Source: Paraburkholderia podalyriae
GTDB taxonomy: Bacteria > Pseudomonadota > Gammaproteobacteria > Burkholderiales > Burkholderiaceae
Direction of reading: 5' to 3'
DNA: 64,000 nucleotides
NCBI RefSeq assembly: GCF_014397785.1
Contig: NZ_VZQQ01000031.1
Span: 1-64,000, forward strand
This document shows, in pieces, positions 17,024 through 26,352 of the stretch; the first letter of the stretch is position 1; each line of letters starts with the position of its first letter. The notes beneath the pieces were generated by a model. That model was given only the letters and a program-made list of their open reading frames with translations. It was not told the origin of the DNA and ran no database searches. Position numbers and translations under genes: made by a program.

Positions 17024-18352
17024 TTACCGGACGGTCTCCAGCACCTCACCCACCGTCCGGAAGAGCCGCGCGATCTGCTCTTCGTCGATGATCAGCGGCG
17101 GCGAGAACGCGAGGATGTCGCCAGTGAAGCGGATCAGCACGCCCGCCTCGAAGCATTTGACGAACGCCTCGTAAGCGCGCGCGCCCGGCGCGCCGTCGCG
17201 CGATTCGAGCTCGATGCCCGCGACAAGGCCGAGGTTGCGCACGTCCTTCACGTGCTTCGCGCCGCGCAGCGCATGCGCGGCGGCTTCGAACGCCGGTGCG
17301 AGGCTGGCCGCGCGCTCGAACAACTTGTCGCGGCGGTACAGATCCAGCGTCGCGATGGCGGCCGCCGCCGCGGCCGGATGCGCCGAGTACGTGTAGCCGT
17401 GGAACAGCTCGATCGCGCCCTGCGCGCCGCTGCCCACGACCGTGTCGTGGACCGTGCGGCTCGCGGCGACCGCGCCCATCGGAATCGACGCGTTGTTGAT
17501 CGCCTTCGCCAGCGTAATGAGGTCGGGCGTGACGCCGAAGTATTCGCTCGCGGTCGCCTTGCCGATGCGGCCAAAGCCCGTGATCACCTCGTCGAAGATC
17601 AGCAGGATGCCGTGCTTCGTGCAGATCTCGCGCAGTTTCTGCAGATAGCCTTGCGGCGGAATCAGCACGCCGGTCGAGCCGGCCACCGGTTCGACGATCA
17701 CCGCGGCGATCGTCGAAGCGTCGTGCAGTGCGACGATGCGCTCCAATTCCTCGGCCAGATGCGCGCCCCATGCGGGCTGGCCCTTCGAGAACGCGTTGTG
17801 GTCGAGGTTGTGCGTGTGCGGCAGATGATCGACGGCCGGCAACAGCGCCCCCGAAAACGTCTTGCGATTCGGCGCGATGCCGCCGACCGAAATCCCGCCG
17901 AAGCCGACGCCGTGATAGCCGCGCTCGCGTCCGATCAGGCGCGTGCGCTGAGCTTCGCCTCGCGCACGATGGTAGGCGAGTGCGATTTTCAGCGCGGTGT
18001 CGACCGATTCGGAGCCCGAGTTCGTGAAGAAGATGCGGTCGAGCCCGGCCGGCATCAGTTCGGCGACTTTCGTCGCCGCTTCGAACGCGAGCGGGTGGCC
18101 CATCTGGAAGGTCGGCGCGAAGTCGAGCGTCGATAGCTGCTGCGTGATCGCGGCGACGATTTCATCGCGGCTATGGCCCGCGTTCACGCACCACAGCCCG
18201 GCGCAGCCGTCGAGAATCTCGCGCCCGTCGGTGCTTCGGTAGTACATGCCCTTCGCCGATTCCAGCAGGCGCGGCGCGGCCTTGAACTGGCGGTTGGCGG
18301 TGAAGGGCATCCAGAAGGACGACAGGTCGTCGATGACGGGGCGCGAAGTCAT
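17024..18352 (-). CDS. Class III aminotransferase (omega-amino acid:pyruvate type)
   Basis: A 442-residue PLP enzyme of the omega-amino-acid (for example beta-alanine) to pyruvate transaminase group. Visible landmarks are SSFWMPFTANRQFK at the start, the PLP-phosphate loop TNSGSESVDTA (110-120), GYHGVGFGG, the PLP-contact Asp254 in IFDEVITGFGR and the catalytic Lys283 in LAKAIN. The start at 18352 has GAGGAG upstream and family length; the open frame extends further without support. It is divergent from a MocR-type regulator, a pairing that usually means the regulator controls the transaminase in response to an amino compound. Confidence 0.9.
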   Translation of the reverse strand: MTSRPVIDDLSSFWMPFTANRQFKAAPRLLESAKGMYYRSTDGREILDGCAGLWCVNAGHSRDEIVAAITQQLSTLDFAPTFQMGHPLAFEAATKVAELMPAGLDRIFFTNSGSESVDTALKIALAYHRARGEAQRTRLIGRERGYHGVGFGGISVGGIAPNRKTFSGALLPAVDHLPHTHNLDHNAFSKGQPAWGAHLAEELERIVALHDASTIAAVIVEPVAGSTGVLIPPQGYLQKLREICTKHGILLIFDEVITGFGRIGKATASEYFGVTPDLITLAKAINNASIPMGAVAASRTVHDTVVGSGAQGAIELFHGYTYSAHPAAAAAAIATLDLYRRDKLFERAASLAPAFEAAAHALRGAKHVKDVRNLGLVAGIELESRDGAPGARAYEAFVKCFEAGVLIRFTGDILAFSPPLIIDEEQIARLFRTVGEVLETVR

Positions 18353-18396
18353 GGCATCTCCTCGAAGGGGCGCGGTTGGGGCTTTTAGCGTAGCCA

Positions 18397-18488
18397 AACT
18401 GTAGCGTCCGCGGTTTAATGGCGGCATAAACAGTTGACGGAGTGTGGTGCCAACTGTGCTGGCGGATTCGCGCGAACTGTCCCGGTGG
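18397..18488. promoter_or_regulatory. Repeated AACTGT operator, likely for the MocR regulator
   Basis: The transaminase/MocR intergenic region contains AACTGT at 18397-18402, its inverse ACAGTT at 18430-18435, and two further direct copies at 18452-18457 and 18475-18480. The last two extend to related 14-mers (AACTGTgctggcgg and AACTGTcccggtgg), 23 bases apart. Direct repeats of this kind are typical binding sites of MocR/GabR-type dimers. They overlap the region where both promoters must lie. Confidence 0.55.
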
Positions 18489-18535
18489 GCGGGCCGTCCG
18501 GAGTCCGCCTTCTTCCCTGGTTTTTCACCCGGAAC

Positions 18536-19951
18536 ATGATCGAACTGGACCTTCAACGCAACCGGCGCGCGGCGCCGACGCTCGTCGAACAGGTCGTGCA
18601 AGGCTTCGCGCACGCGATCGACGCGCAGTCGCTGCGCGCGGGCGCGCTGCTGCCATCGGTGCGGCAGCTTGCACAAAGCCACGCGCTGAGCACCTTCACG
18701 GTGACGGAGGCGTACAACCGGCTCGTGTCGATGGGGCTCGTGGTGGCGCGGCGCGGCTCCGGCTATCGGGTGGCGGCGCGCTCGCCGTCGATGCGAGCGG
18801 CCGTCGCCGACTGGCAGCCGCCGAGCCTGACCGCGACGTGGCTGCTGTCCGACGTGTTCGCCGATCATTCGGTGCCGATCAAGGCCGGCTGCGGCTGGCT
18901 GCCGAGCGAATGGATCAACGAGAGCGGGCTGCAGCATTCACTGCGGGCACTGAGCCGGGTGCCTGCCGCGCGTCTCGGCGACTACGGTCATCCGTACGGC
19001 TTCGCGCCGCTGCGCGAGCGCATCGCCGAGCAGCTCGACCGGCGCGGGTTGCCGGTCGAACTCGCGAACGTGCTGCTCACGCAGGGCGCGACGCAGGGTC
19101 TCGATCTGATCGTGCGCACGTTGCTGCGCGCGGGCGATGCGGTGATCGTCGAGGATCCCGGCTACTGCAACCTGCTGCAGATCCTGAAGCTCGCCGGGCT
19201 GGTCGTGCATGGCGTGCCGCGCACGCCGGCCGGCGTCGATACGGACGTGCTCGCGACGCTGGTCGCGCGGCACAAGCCGAAGGCGATCTTCGTCAATACC
19301 ACGCTACAGAATCCGACCGGCTCGAGCTTCGGCATGTCGGCCGCGTTCCGCTTGCTGCAGATCGCCGAGCGCGAACGCATCTGGGTGATCGAGGACGACG
19401 TGAGCCGCGAACTCGCGCCGGCCGGCGCGCCGCTCCTCGCCGCGATGGAGGGCCTGCAGCGCGTGCTGTACGTCGGCGGCTTTTCGAAGACGGTGACGCC
19501 GGCGCTGCGCTGCGGTTACGTGGTCGCCGAGCAGGCGGTACTGCGTGAACTGGCGCGCACGAAGATGGCGGTGGGGCTGACGTCGTCGGAAACGATCGAG
19601 CGGATCGTCGACAAGGTGCTGGTGGAAGGGCGTTACGCGCGCCATGTCGAGACGGTCAACGAGCGGCTGAAGCTCGCGCACGCGGCGCTCGAAGAACGGC
19701 TCGACGCACTCGGGCTCGAAGCGTTTCACCGGCCGCGCGCGGGGCTCTTCATGCTGGTGCGTCTGCCGATCGAAGCGGAGCGCGCCGCCGAGGTCGCGAC
19801 CGCCGCGCTCGCGCACGGCATCTGGCTCGCGCCGGGCTCCTACTTCCGTCCCGACGACGCGCCGAGCGCGTGGTTCCGCTTCAACGCGCCGTATTCGACC
19901 GACGACGCGTTGTGGCGCTTCATCGAGCGAGTCGGGCAGGGGACGTGGTAG
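18536..19951 (+). CDS. MocR-family (GntR-HTH plus aminotransferase fold) regulator
   Basis: A 471-residue regulator. The N-terminus has a GntR winged helix (LRAGALLPSVRQLAQSHALSTFTVTEAYNRL... RRGSGYRV, residues ~30-80). The rest is an aminotransferase class I fold with a PLP-lysine region, VGGFSKTVTPALRCGYV (Lys in FSKT). Such proteins bind PLP plus an amino compound and switch transcription of a neighbouring transaminase or transporter. The ATG at 18536 is preferred; an in-frame start at 18434 would lie inside the operator repeats. It is divergent from the class III transaminase. Confidence 0.85.
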   Translation: MIELDLQRNRRAAPTLVEQVVQGFAHAIDAQSLRAGALLPSVRQLAQSHALSTFTVTEAYNRLVSMGLVVARRGSGYRVAARSPSMRAAVADWQPPSLTATWLLSDVFADHSVPIKAGCGWLPSEWINESGLQHSLRALSRVPAARLGDYGHPYGFAPLRERIAEQLDRRGLPVELANVLLTQGATQGLDLIVRTLLRAGDAVIVEDPGYCNLLQILKLAGLVVHGVPRTPAGVDTDVLATLVARHKPKAIFVNTTLQNPTGSSFGMSAAFRLLQIAERERIWVIEDDVSRELAPAGAPLLAAMEGLQRVLYVGGFSKTVTPALRCGYVVAEQAVLRELARTKMAVGLTSSETIERIVDKVLVEGRYARHVETVNERLKLAHAALEERLDALGLEAFHRPRAGLFMLVRLPIEAERAAEVATAALAHGIWLAPGSYFRPDDAPSAWFRFNAPYSTDDALWRFIERVGQGTW

Positions 19952-20064
19952 ACGTGTAGCGACACAATAAAGTCCGTACTTTTCTGAGCGGCCCTTCCTC
20001 AAACAATTAACTTTGTACCTTTGGTTATATCGCGAACTGGAAATGCGCGCTGAGCCTTCACTGA

Positions 20065-20487
20065 CAACGGTCAGCCGAGTGGTGCGCGGGCATCCGCCCG
20101 GTGATCGCCGAAAGCTTCGAGCGCATCTATCGACAGAACTGCCACAATCTCGGCATATTCACCTCGACGGACTTCGGTCTAATCGATCGCATCCGGCGAG
20201 ACGAGGACATTCCGCTCGAGGAGTTCACGCGCGGGGAAGATGTACTTACGGCGGAACTGATTCGACGCGGCGGACCGTTCCGGCTTACCGAGGCAAGACG
20301 AGCGGGCTGGCGTGCTCGACTGACGGCGGCGGGGCAACGCCCGATGACCTATGCTGAGAAAATCGTCGCGAGAGCGAGCGGCCGCGCCGAGGTGACATCA
20401 GGACAAAGCGTTTTTGCGCGCACAGTCTGGCGCTATGCGCACGAATACGTGTCGCCGACGTCGATCAGTTTCCTGCGCCGAGAGTGA
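20065..20487 (+). pseudogene. Remnant of a fused aconitase/isopropylmalate-dehydratase-like protein
   Basis: After an in-frame TGA at 20062 the frame reads AEWCAGIRPVIAESFERIYRQNC, then GIFTSTDFG. This is the end of the small (swivel) domain of aconitase-family dehydratases. It continues to RPMTYAEKIVARASG, which looks like the beginning of the large subunit (TIAEKIxA...). The frame ends at 20487, with no catalytic [4Fe-4S] cysteines. Both ends are missing, so this is a decayed piece of a small-large fused dehydratase. It begins 110 bp after the MocR gene at the edge of the variable region. Confidence 0.6.
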
Positions 20488-20687
20488 GGTGACAGGATCG
20501 AACTGCACGACCCCGGCAGCATCGTCCGGCCCGAGTCAGGTATGGCTCGCCAGTCCCTCCACCGTCGCGGCGAGTGCAATCGCCGGCAGGATCATGAGTT
20601 TCGAGCAATTGCGTGCGTCGACTCACTGCAGCTGGGTTCATACAACAGGCGATCGGTCGATGCAACGTATAAAGAGCTAGCGTTTGA

Positions 20688-22103
20688 TCAAATCGCAAAA
20701 AGGACTGCGGCTACGCAAAGCATCATGATGACCAGGCTAGAACGGTTCCTGAACGCATACACGATCGGGTCGTCATGCATCTGCCCTCGGAAAGCTACCA
20801 TCCAGACGCGGCTGATCCAGTACAGCACGAGAACAAAGAAGATCCAGAGCCTGTGGGGATGACGATACAACCCCGTGACGGCGGCAGAATTCATGTAGAG
20901 CGCAAGAACGAGCACCGCGACATAGCCCGCTGCGGGTCCAAACGAGCGCACGATGCTCATGTCCGCCGTGAGATAACCTCGGCCAGACGTGGAGTCCGTG
21001 CCCTGCCGCTGCATTTTGTCGAGTTCGGTGTAGCGCTTCACCAACGCCAGACTGAGGAATATCATCACCGAGAACATGATTAGCCAGTCTGACGGCACGA
21101 CATCGACCGCCGCGCCCCCAGCCACGATGCGGGTGGTATAGAGCGCAGCCAGCGTGAAGACATCTACCAGCATCACCCGCTTCAGGTGGAAGGAATAAGC
21201 GAGTGTCATCGCGACGTAACACGCTAGCACGAGCTGAAACGACGGCGGCAGGAAAACCGCGAGGCTCGCCGACGCCAGCAACAGGACGAACAACATGCCA
21301 ATTCCGCTAACAAGCGGCAACTCGCCTGAGGCAAACGGACGTTTGCACTTGCGACTATGGCGCCTGTCCGCGTCGAGGTCGAGCATGTCATTCAATATAT
21401 ATACCGAAGACGCACAGAAGCAGAACGAAAGAAATGCGATCCCGGCAACCTTCAGTGCGTCGAAGTTCGTGAAGCGATGCGACGCAAGAAGCGGCACGAA
21501 GATCAACAGGTTTTTCACCCACTGATAGACGCGCATTTCCCGTACGGCCAGCCTGAAGAGAGACCGTTTGTTATCGAAGATGACCGTGGTTTGATTCACC
21601 TTCCGCGCGGCCGCCTGGATGCTCTTTCCTCCAACGACGATCGCCGTGCGCGCCTGCTTCCACACCGGCAGATCGGCTCGCGCGTTTCCGCAATAGTCGA
21701 ATCCTTGTACGCCAAACTCCGCCGTCAAAGCCGACGCCTTGTTCGTGCCTGACAGATTGATCGACTCGTTGCTCGCCATCACCCCTTTGAAGAATCCGAG
21801 GTGAGATGCGATCTGTTCGGCAAACCGTTGATTGCCTGCAGTGCAGAGATAGAGGTCGCGGCCGGCCGCGCTCTCCTTCTTCAGGAAGTCGATCAGGCGT
21901 CCGTTGTACGGCAGCAGTGACACGTCGATTGCGGCCCGTGCGGCTATCTGCGCTTTGAGATATCCCTTTCCACGCAGCAACCATTCCAAACAATAGAGCA
22001 GATAGAGCGGATTTCGCCTGACGAGAGCGAGGAACGACTCGATCAGAAGATCGCTGTGCGTCAGTGTCCCGTCCAGATCAACGCAAAGTGGAATGGCAGC
22101 CAT
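20688..22103 (-). CDS. HAD-phosphatase/UbiA prenyltransferase fusion membrane protein
   Basis: A 471-residue two-domain protein. Residues ~1-190 form a HAD-like domain (CVDLDGTLTHSD with nucleophile Asp9, later LYLCTAGNQRFAEQIA and GKSIQAAARK). Residues ~200-471 are an integral-membrane UbiA domain with about eight helices and the Asp-rich motif NDMLDLDADRRHSRK. It resembles decaprenyl-phosphate phosphoribosyltransferase-type enzymes, with the phosphatase attached, and so probably makes a polyprenyl-phospho-sugar for envelope glycans. The ATG at 22103 has GAGGT upstream; an ATG at 22121 is possible. It is head-to-head with a GT-C-like gene, but 830 bp away. Confidence 0.82.
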   Translation of the reverse strand: MAAIPLCVDLDGTLTHSDLLIESFLALVRRNPLYLLYCLEWLLRGKGYLKAQIAARAAIDVSLLPYNGRLIDFLKKESAAGRDLYLCTAGNQRFAEQIASHLGFFKGVMASNESINLSGTNKASALTAEFGVQGFDYCGNARADLPVWKQARTAIVVGGKSIQAAARKVNQTTVIFDNKRSLFRLAVREMRVYQWVKNLLIFVPLLASHRFTNFDALKVAGIAFLSFCFCASSVYILNDMLDLDADRRHSRKCKRPFASGELPLVSGIGMLFVLLLASASLAVFLPPSFQLVLACYVAMTLAYSFHLKRVMLVDVFTLAALYTTRIVAGGAAVDVVPSDWLIMFSVMIFLSLALVKRYTELDKMQRQGTDSTSGRGYLTADMSIVRSFGPAAGYVAVLVLALYMNSAAVTGLYRHPHRLWIFFVLVLYWISRVWMVAFRGQMHDDPIVYAFRNRSSLVIMMLCVAAVLFAI

Positions 22104-22936
22104 GGTGACCTCGATGGACATAAATCGTCATCAACCTTCCAGACTTTAAGCAATGCAAAAGTCGCATTGACCGGCTGGATCAGCACGCGAGCGCAACGGG
22201 CCGCTGCCGCGACTCATTTCTGCGTCGTCGCCTCGGTCGGGCGCTCAACTTTCATGGCGTTGTCAAGGAGTCTGGCGAGCGCAATCGCCGGCTCTGCCAG
22301 CCACGAACATCTACTGATGCCAGTGAATTTCTGTACTTGAGAAGCGCAACTCCACGTGGAACGCGCCTTACCGCAGTGAAGGGTGGGCGCACGTTCCCTG
22401 CATGAAGATCGTGATCGTCATGCACTCGACCCTTGTCTGACCGCATCGACCTGTCGATATGGTTAGCACGACAGATTCGTGGGCGGACAATGAAGCCAAT
22501 CGCCGGCTATCGCTTATTCGCTGCGTTGCAGCGAACCGTTGGCGTCTGAAGCGAGCATAGACCTGCCGGCTCTGACCGGTGTGACAGCGGCTTGGAGTGT
22601 GGTGATATTGGCCGATAACGTCGAACACTCTCCGCGTCTGGGTCCTCCACGCCTCGGCTTTCCAAGCACCACGCATCGAGCTGCGCTATTTGTGCGGCGC
22701 TCCGACAGCAGAAAAGTGCCTCGGCGGTCCGCGCAATGCGAGCTTGCCCGGCGCCACACAAATGCCCATAATCGGCACTGTTCGATTCGCTGTCGTTCCT
22801 CTTCTACTTCGTTCATCCCAACCCCGGCCTTGCGTTGTGTTGTCGTGGGCATGCTTCGACGGTCAGAGTGGTGACCTTGGTAGCGTGCGGGCATGCGTCG
22901 ACCGACGAGGGTCTCCATCAACCGGAGAAGGCCCGT
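22104..22936. other. Long non-coding gap
   Basis: About 830 bases separate the divergent HAD-UbiA and GT-C-like genes. Open frames here are short, lack ribosome sites and match no family I know. The composition is less GC-rich than the window average. No tRNA, hairpin terminator or insertion-sequence end is evident. It probably holds the two promoters plus decayed sequence. Confidence 0.5.
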
Positions 22937-24598
22937 ATGTCCACGATGACGAATCACGCCATTCAGCGTGTGAACTCCACGCGGAGATCGATGAGGATGC
23001 AAGCCGCCCTCGAGCGTGTGAACTGGACGCAGCTGTGCGACCAGATTCTCATCTTCGTATTCGGCTCGTCGCTATATGCAGCGATCCTCTACAACCTCGA
23101 CATCAATAGCGGCGTGCTGGCAGGAATCTGGGCGTTCGCCATCGTTGTAGCCGTCGTCATCTATGGCTATGTTTCTCGTTCCGAATGGCGCACCACGATC
23201 GTTACGATATTATTCATCGCGGTGGTGTTGTTTGCGTTTGGATTCCTGCGAGAATTCAGTTTCGACGGCTTGAACTATCACGTCGCGACACCGCTATCGA
23301 TAGATCACACCCTAAACGGCATTGCCGATACCGACGCACTGGGCGGAAGCTTCTGGGCCGCACACTACCCCAAAGCATTTGAGTATTTTGCATACACGGC
23401 CAAGGTTCTGACTTCACGGTTCAACAGTGGAAAGTCATTTACGCTATTGCTCAGTGTCCCTGCCTGCGTTGCTCTGATGGGTTTGCTCCAGTCAGCGGGA
23501 ATATCTGCCAGAGCTTCACTGATTGCTTCGGTTGCCTGCGTTTACAACCCGGTAGCGCTCGGCCAGGTGACGAGTTTTTATGTCGACGCTGCGCATTACT
23601 ACTGCTGGGCCATCTTTTCTGTCAATTTGCTTTTCGCACTCAAGCGTAGGCCTTATTCCGGAGTTCAACTAGGTATCGCACTCGTGCTTCTGATCGGCTC
23701 GAAGCTGACAGGACCCGCCTTCGCCGCCATCTCGATTGCTGTTTTCTTCACGGCGGCGTTTATTGGCGGCGAAAAGAGACGCTTTCTGACTCAGAACCGG
23801 AAAGTTATCGGAGAGTTGGTCATCTGGTCTTTTGTCGCTGTCGCAGTGATCGGCTATTCGCCGTACCTGCAGAACATGGTCGCTGGGAAACACATTTTCT
23901 ACCCCGTGCTGGGCAGCGACAAGGTCGATATCATCGGTGGAAGAGTGTCAGCACACTTTCTTGCAATGAATCCTTTGCAGAGGATTTTCTTATCGTATTT
24001 CTCGCTGCCGCTGGATTGCAGGCCGTGCGAGAACGCGGAGCCTACCTTTGTCCCGTCATACGCCCACTTGCGCGACGCGTTTATCGCGCTGCATACGACT
24101 GCTGCGCGTTTCGGCGCGTTCGGACCCTTCTTCGGGGTTATGTTTATCGCGTGCATCGCTTCTTTCTTCTGGAGAAGGAGAGGCGGCGGTGATATTGCGA
24201 AAATGTTTCTTCTCGCAACGTTAGCGAGCGTTCTGCTACATCCGCAAGCGTGGTGGGCCCGCTACGTCCCGATGTTTTATATGGTCCCATTTCTGGTCAT
24301 TGCGGGGTTTTCATCCAATCGGAAACTATTCCATGTAGTAGTCGCCTTCGCCATCGCGAACTCGGTCCTCGCTGCGGCAAGCGTTACGGGCTATATCCTG
24401 CTGAAGGAGACGCACTACAAAAACGAGGTGGCTGCAGTGCGCACGATATGCGGTCCAGAACCAATATTGCTAGCATCTTCGGAGATGAATTGGGAAGCGG
24501 ATTTGCGCGACGACGGTCTCGTTGTTGCGGCGGGAAAGCATCCAGCCAATTCAGGTTGTCCCGTGAACTTCGACGAGATGATGGTCATGAAGAAATAG
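22937..24598 (+). CDS. Polytopic membrane protein, GT-C glycosyltransferase-like
   Basis: A 553-residue inner-membrane protein with about 10-12 hydrophobic helices. The first large loop after helix two or three carries FSFDGLNYHVATP, an Asp-containing loop in the place where GT-C glycosyltransferases (ArnT/GT39 type) hold their catalytic acid. A soluble C-terminal tail of ~60 residues follows. The ATG at 22937 is chosen for the upstream GGAGAAGG; the longer frame adds an unlikely Cys-rich leader. The family is not recognised with certainty. Pairing with the UbiA fusion suggests transfer of a polyprenyl-linked sugar to a cell-surface glycan. Confidence 0.6.
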   Translation: MSTMTNHAIQRVNSTRRSMRMQAALERVNWTQLCDQILIFVFGSSLYAAILYNLDINSGVLAGIWAFAIVVAVVIYGYVSRSEWRTTIVTILFIAVVLFAFGFLREFSFDGLNYHVATPLSIDHTLNGIADTDALGGSFWAAHYPKAFEYFAYTAKVLTSRFNSGKSFTLLLSVPACVALMGLLQSAGISARASLIASVACVYNPVALGQVTSFYVDAAHYYCWAIFSVNLLFALKRRPYSGVQLGIALVLLIGSKLTGPAFAAISIAVFFTAAFIGGEKRRFLTQNRKVIGELVIWSFVAVAVIGYSPYLQNMVAGKHIFYPVLGSDKVDIIGGRVSAHFLAMNPLQRIFLSYFSLPLDCRPCENAEPTFVPSYAHLRDAFIALHTTAARFGAFGPFFGVMFIACIASFFWRRRGGGDIAKMFLLATLASVLLHPQAWWARYVPMFYMVPFLVIAGFSSNRKLFHVVVAFAIANSVLAAASVTGYILLKETHYKNEVAAVRTICGPEPILLASSEMNWEADLRDDGLVVAAGKHPANSGCPVNFDEMMVMKK

Positions 24599-24995
24599 GC
24601 GTCTAGCGCGTAATCTTCTCTATTGCTCAAGCGATAGGATGGGTCATCATTGTTCCACGGGATCTTCGCTCCGAATGTTTACTACAGGTCCACGAAACTG
24701 TCGTCACGCACCTGCATTCCAGTAGATTGCGACGCCGACCCGGCGAGGAGCCAGACGAGCGCCAACGCCAGGAAGTAGGCTTGCGCCACTTACGAAGCAG
24801 TGTGGAGCGCCTCTTTGGATAGCGCTCCTCCATCTGCTCGACGTTCAAGATCCGATCCGAACGAAAATTTCGCCGTCCACGTAAGTCATATCGAGCTTTC
24901 GCTCTGCACGGACCGCGGCACGCAGAAGGTCCCGCGCCGACCAGCAGCGAAGATTCCTCCAGCTCGCGGCGCAATTCAGTGGGCAGAACGGCGGC
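24599..24995. other. Decayed sequence downstream of methyltransferase remnant
   Basis: The minus-strand frame running out of the methyltransferase fragment stays open through here, but it turns into Arg/Ser-rich sequence without family features. No other gene is supported. It is best read as the frameshifted or replaced 3' part of the broken gene. Confidence 0.4.
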
Positions 24996-25247
24996 GAGAG
25001 GCCCTTCGAAACCGCCTCGTTCGAGACGCTGAAGAATGTGATCGAGGTACTCGCTGAACGCAGGTCGCAGAAGTCCTCTCACATTCTCGAAAAGAAACGC
25101 CTTTGGCTGCATCTCGCGGACCGCGCGTATTGCCTCAGGCCACATATCTCGTTCATCCTTTGGCCCTGCTGCCCGCCCACCGTTAGAGAAGGGCTGGCAC
25201 GGCGGGTCACCACCTTCCGTATTGGCGCCGCAGCCATCAATTGCCAA
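24996..25247 (-). pseudogene. DNA (cytosine-5) methyltransferase fragment
   Basis: The frame encodes GGDPPCQPFSNGGR (motif IV with the catalytic Cys of C5-methyltransferases), DERDMWPEAIRAV, then FLFENVRGLLRPAF (motif VI, ENV) and YLDHILQRLERGGF. After that the sequence leaves the family. The N-terminal cofactor-binding motif I and the C-terminal recognition domain and motifs IX-X are missing on either side. This is a ~84-residue relic of a modification enzyme, consistent with a decaying mobile region. No cognate restriction gene is visible. Confidence 0.7.
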
Positions 25248-25568
25248 GGGTTGTTACGTGTCACGAGCATCACATTTTCCTCTACGAAAGATATGTGCCA
25301 GATGGACGCAGTGCGCCCTGGCCTTTGGCGGAGGTAAATTCTGGCGACAAAAGAATAGATTTTGGGCTGTCAGACAACAGCAGAAGCAATGTCGACGCTG
25401 TTTCAGTTCGATCAGCTTCCCTGCTTACCTTGACCATCGCGAAGTCAAATGTACAAACTTAAGGTATCTTGGTCGAGAACCGCGTTGCAGCTTAACCCGT
25501 ATGAACACAGGATTTTAGGTACCAGCTTTATTGCATGCGTACAAGACGCGGCGGCGCGCGTCGAAAGC
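25248..25568. other. Non-coding gap
   Basis: About 320 bases between the methyltransferase remnant and the end of the LysE gene. Short overlapping frames on both strands show no family features or ribosome sites. No hairpin terminator is obvious. Confidence 0.45.
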
Positions 25569-26192
25569 TCAGTTGCCGTGCCCAAGCAGCTTCAGCGCGA
25601 TCGGATACAGCGATGCCACGAGCAGCAGCGCCATCGCGATGTTGAAGACGCGCAGCCGCTTCGGGTTCGACAGCACCTCGCGCATCGCGGTGCCGAAACC
25701 AGCCCACACGCAGATGCACGGAAAGCCGATCACATAGAACACTGCGGCCATCGCAACCGCGTTCATACCGAAGCTGTTGCTCAGATGAATCGTCGTCGCG
25801 GCGGTCAGCACCATCATCCACGCCTTCGGATTGACCCACTGAAACGCGATCGCCTCATGAAAGCGCATCGGGCGACGCTCGCCGCTCCTGAGCTTCAACT
25901 CGCCGGACGTGCCGATCTTCCATGCCAGATACAGCAGATAAGCGACGCTGACGACTTCGAGCACCGTATACAGCACGGGGAAATGCACGAACGCCTCACC
26001 GAGGCCGATGCCGACCGACAACATCAACAGCACCACTCCGACGCTGATGCCGGACAGATGCGGCAGCGTACGGCGAAAGCCGAAATTGACGCCCGACGCG
26101 AGCAGCATCGTATTGTTCGGCCCCGGCGTGATCGAGGTGACGAGCGCGAACAGAATGCTGGCGGGCAGCGCGCTGAGAGTGACGAAAGACAT
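25569..26192 (-). CDS. LysE/RhtB-family amino acid exporter
   Basis: A 207-residue membrane protein with about six helices. The family signature SITPGPNNTMLLASGVNFGFRRTLPHLSGI stands at residues ~20-50, with FQWVNPKAWMMVL near 120. Such proteins export amino acids or related compounds by proton antiport. The ATG at 26192 is preceded by GGAG at 8-11 bases. The region upstream contains palindromes but no intact divergent regulator, although LysE genes often have one there. Confidence 0.9.
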   Translation of the reverse strand: MSFVTLSALPASILFALVTSITPGPNNTMLLASGVNFGFRRTLPHLSGISVGVVLLMLSVGIGLGEAFVHFPVLYTVLEVVSVAYLLYLAWKIGTSGELKLRSGERRPMRFHEAIAFQWVNPKAWMMVLTAATTIHLSNSFGMNAVAMAAVFYVIGFPCICVWAGFGTAMREVLSNPKRLRVFNIAMALLLVASLYPIALKLLGHGN

Positions 26193-26249
26193 GGGGGGCT
26201 CCGGTGTCGCCAACAGAAAACGGTGAGGCTCATTCTATCGATAGGGCCC

Positions 26250-26265
26250 GGTACAGTACCTGTAC
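26250..26265. promoter_or_regulatory. Nested palindrome upstream of the LysE gene
   Basis: GTACAG-tac-CTGTAC (26251-26265) is a perfect inverted repeat and overlaps a second one, GGTAC-a-GTACC (26250-26260). It lies 58 bases upstream of the LysE start, in promoter position, and is probably a regulator binding site. The regulator is not encoded adjacent to it. Confidence 0.45.
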
Positions 26266-26352
26266 GGTTTAGAGAATGGTGTCCGGTACGGATCGATGAC
26301 GACTGGTTGGCCGGAAAGCGCCGTCACACGGCAATTCAACACTCGGTAGTTA

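Noticed and set aside
26296-26349. 17-codon frame as a real gene
   Set aside because: Too short and without a ribosome site; mentioned only as a possible vestige.
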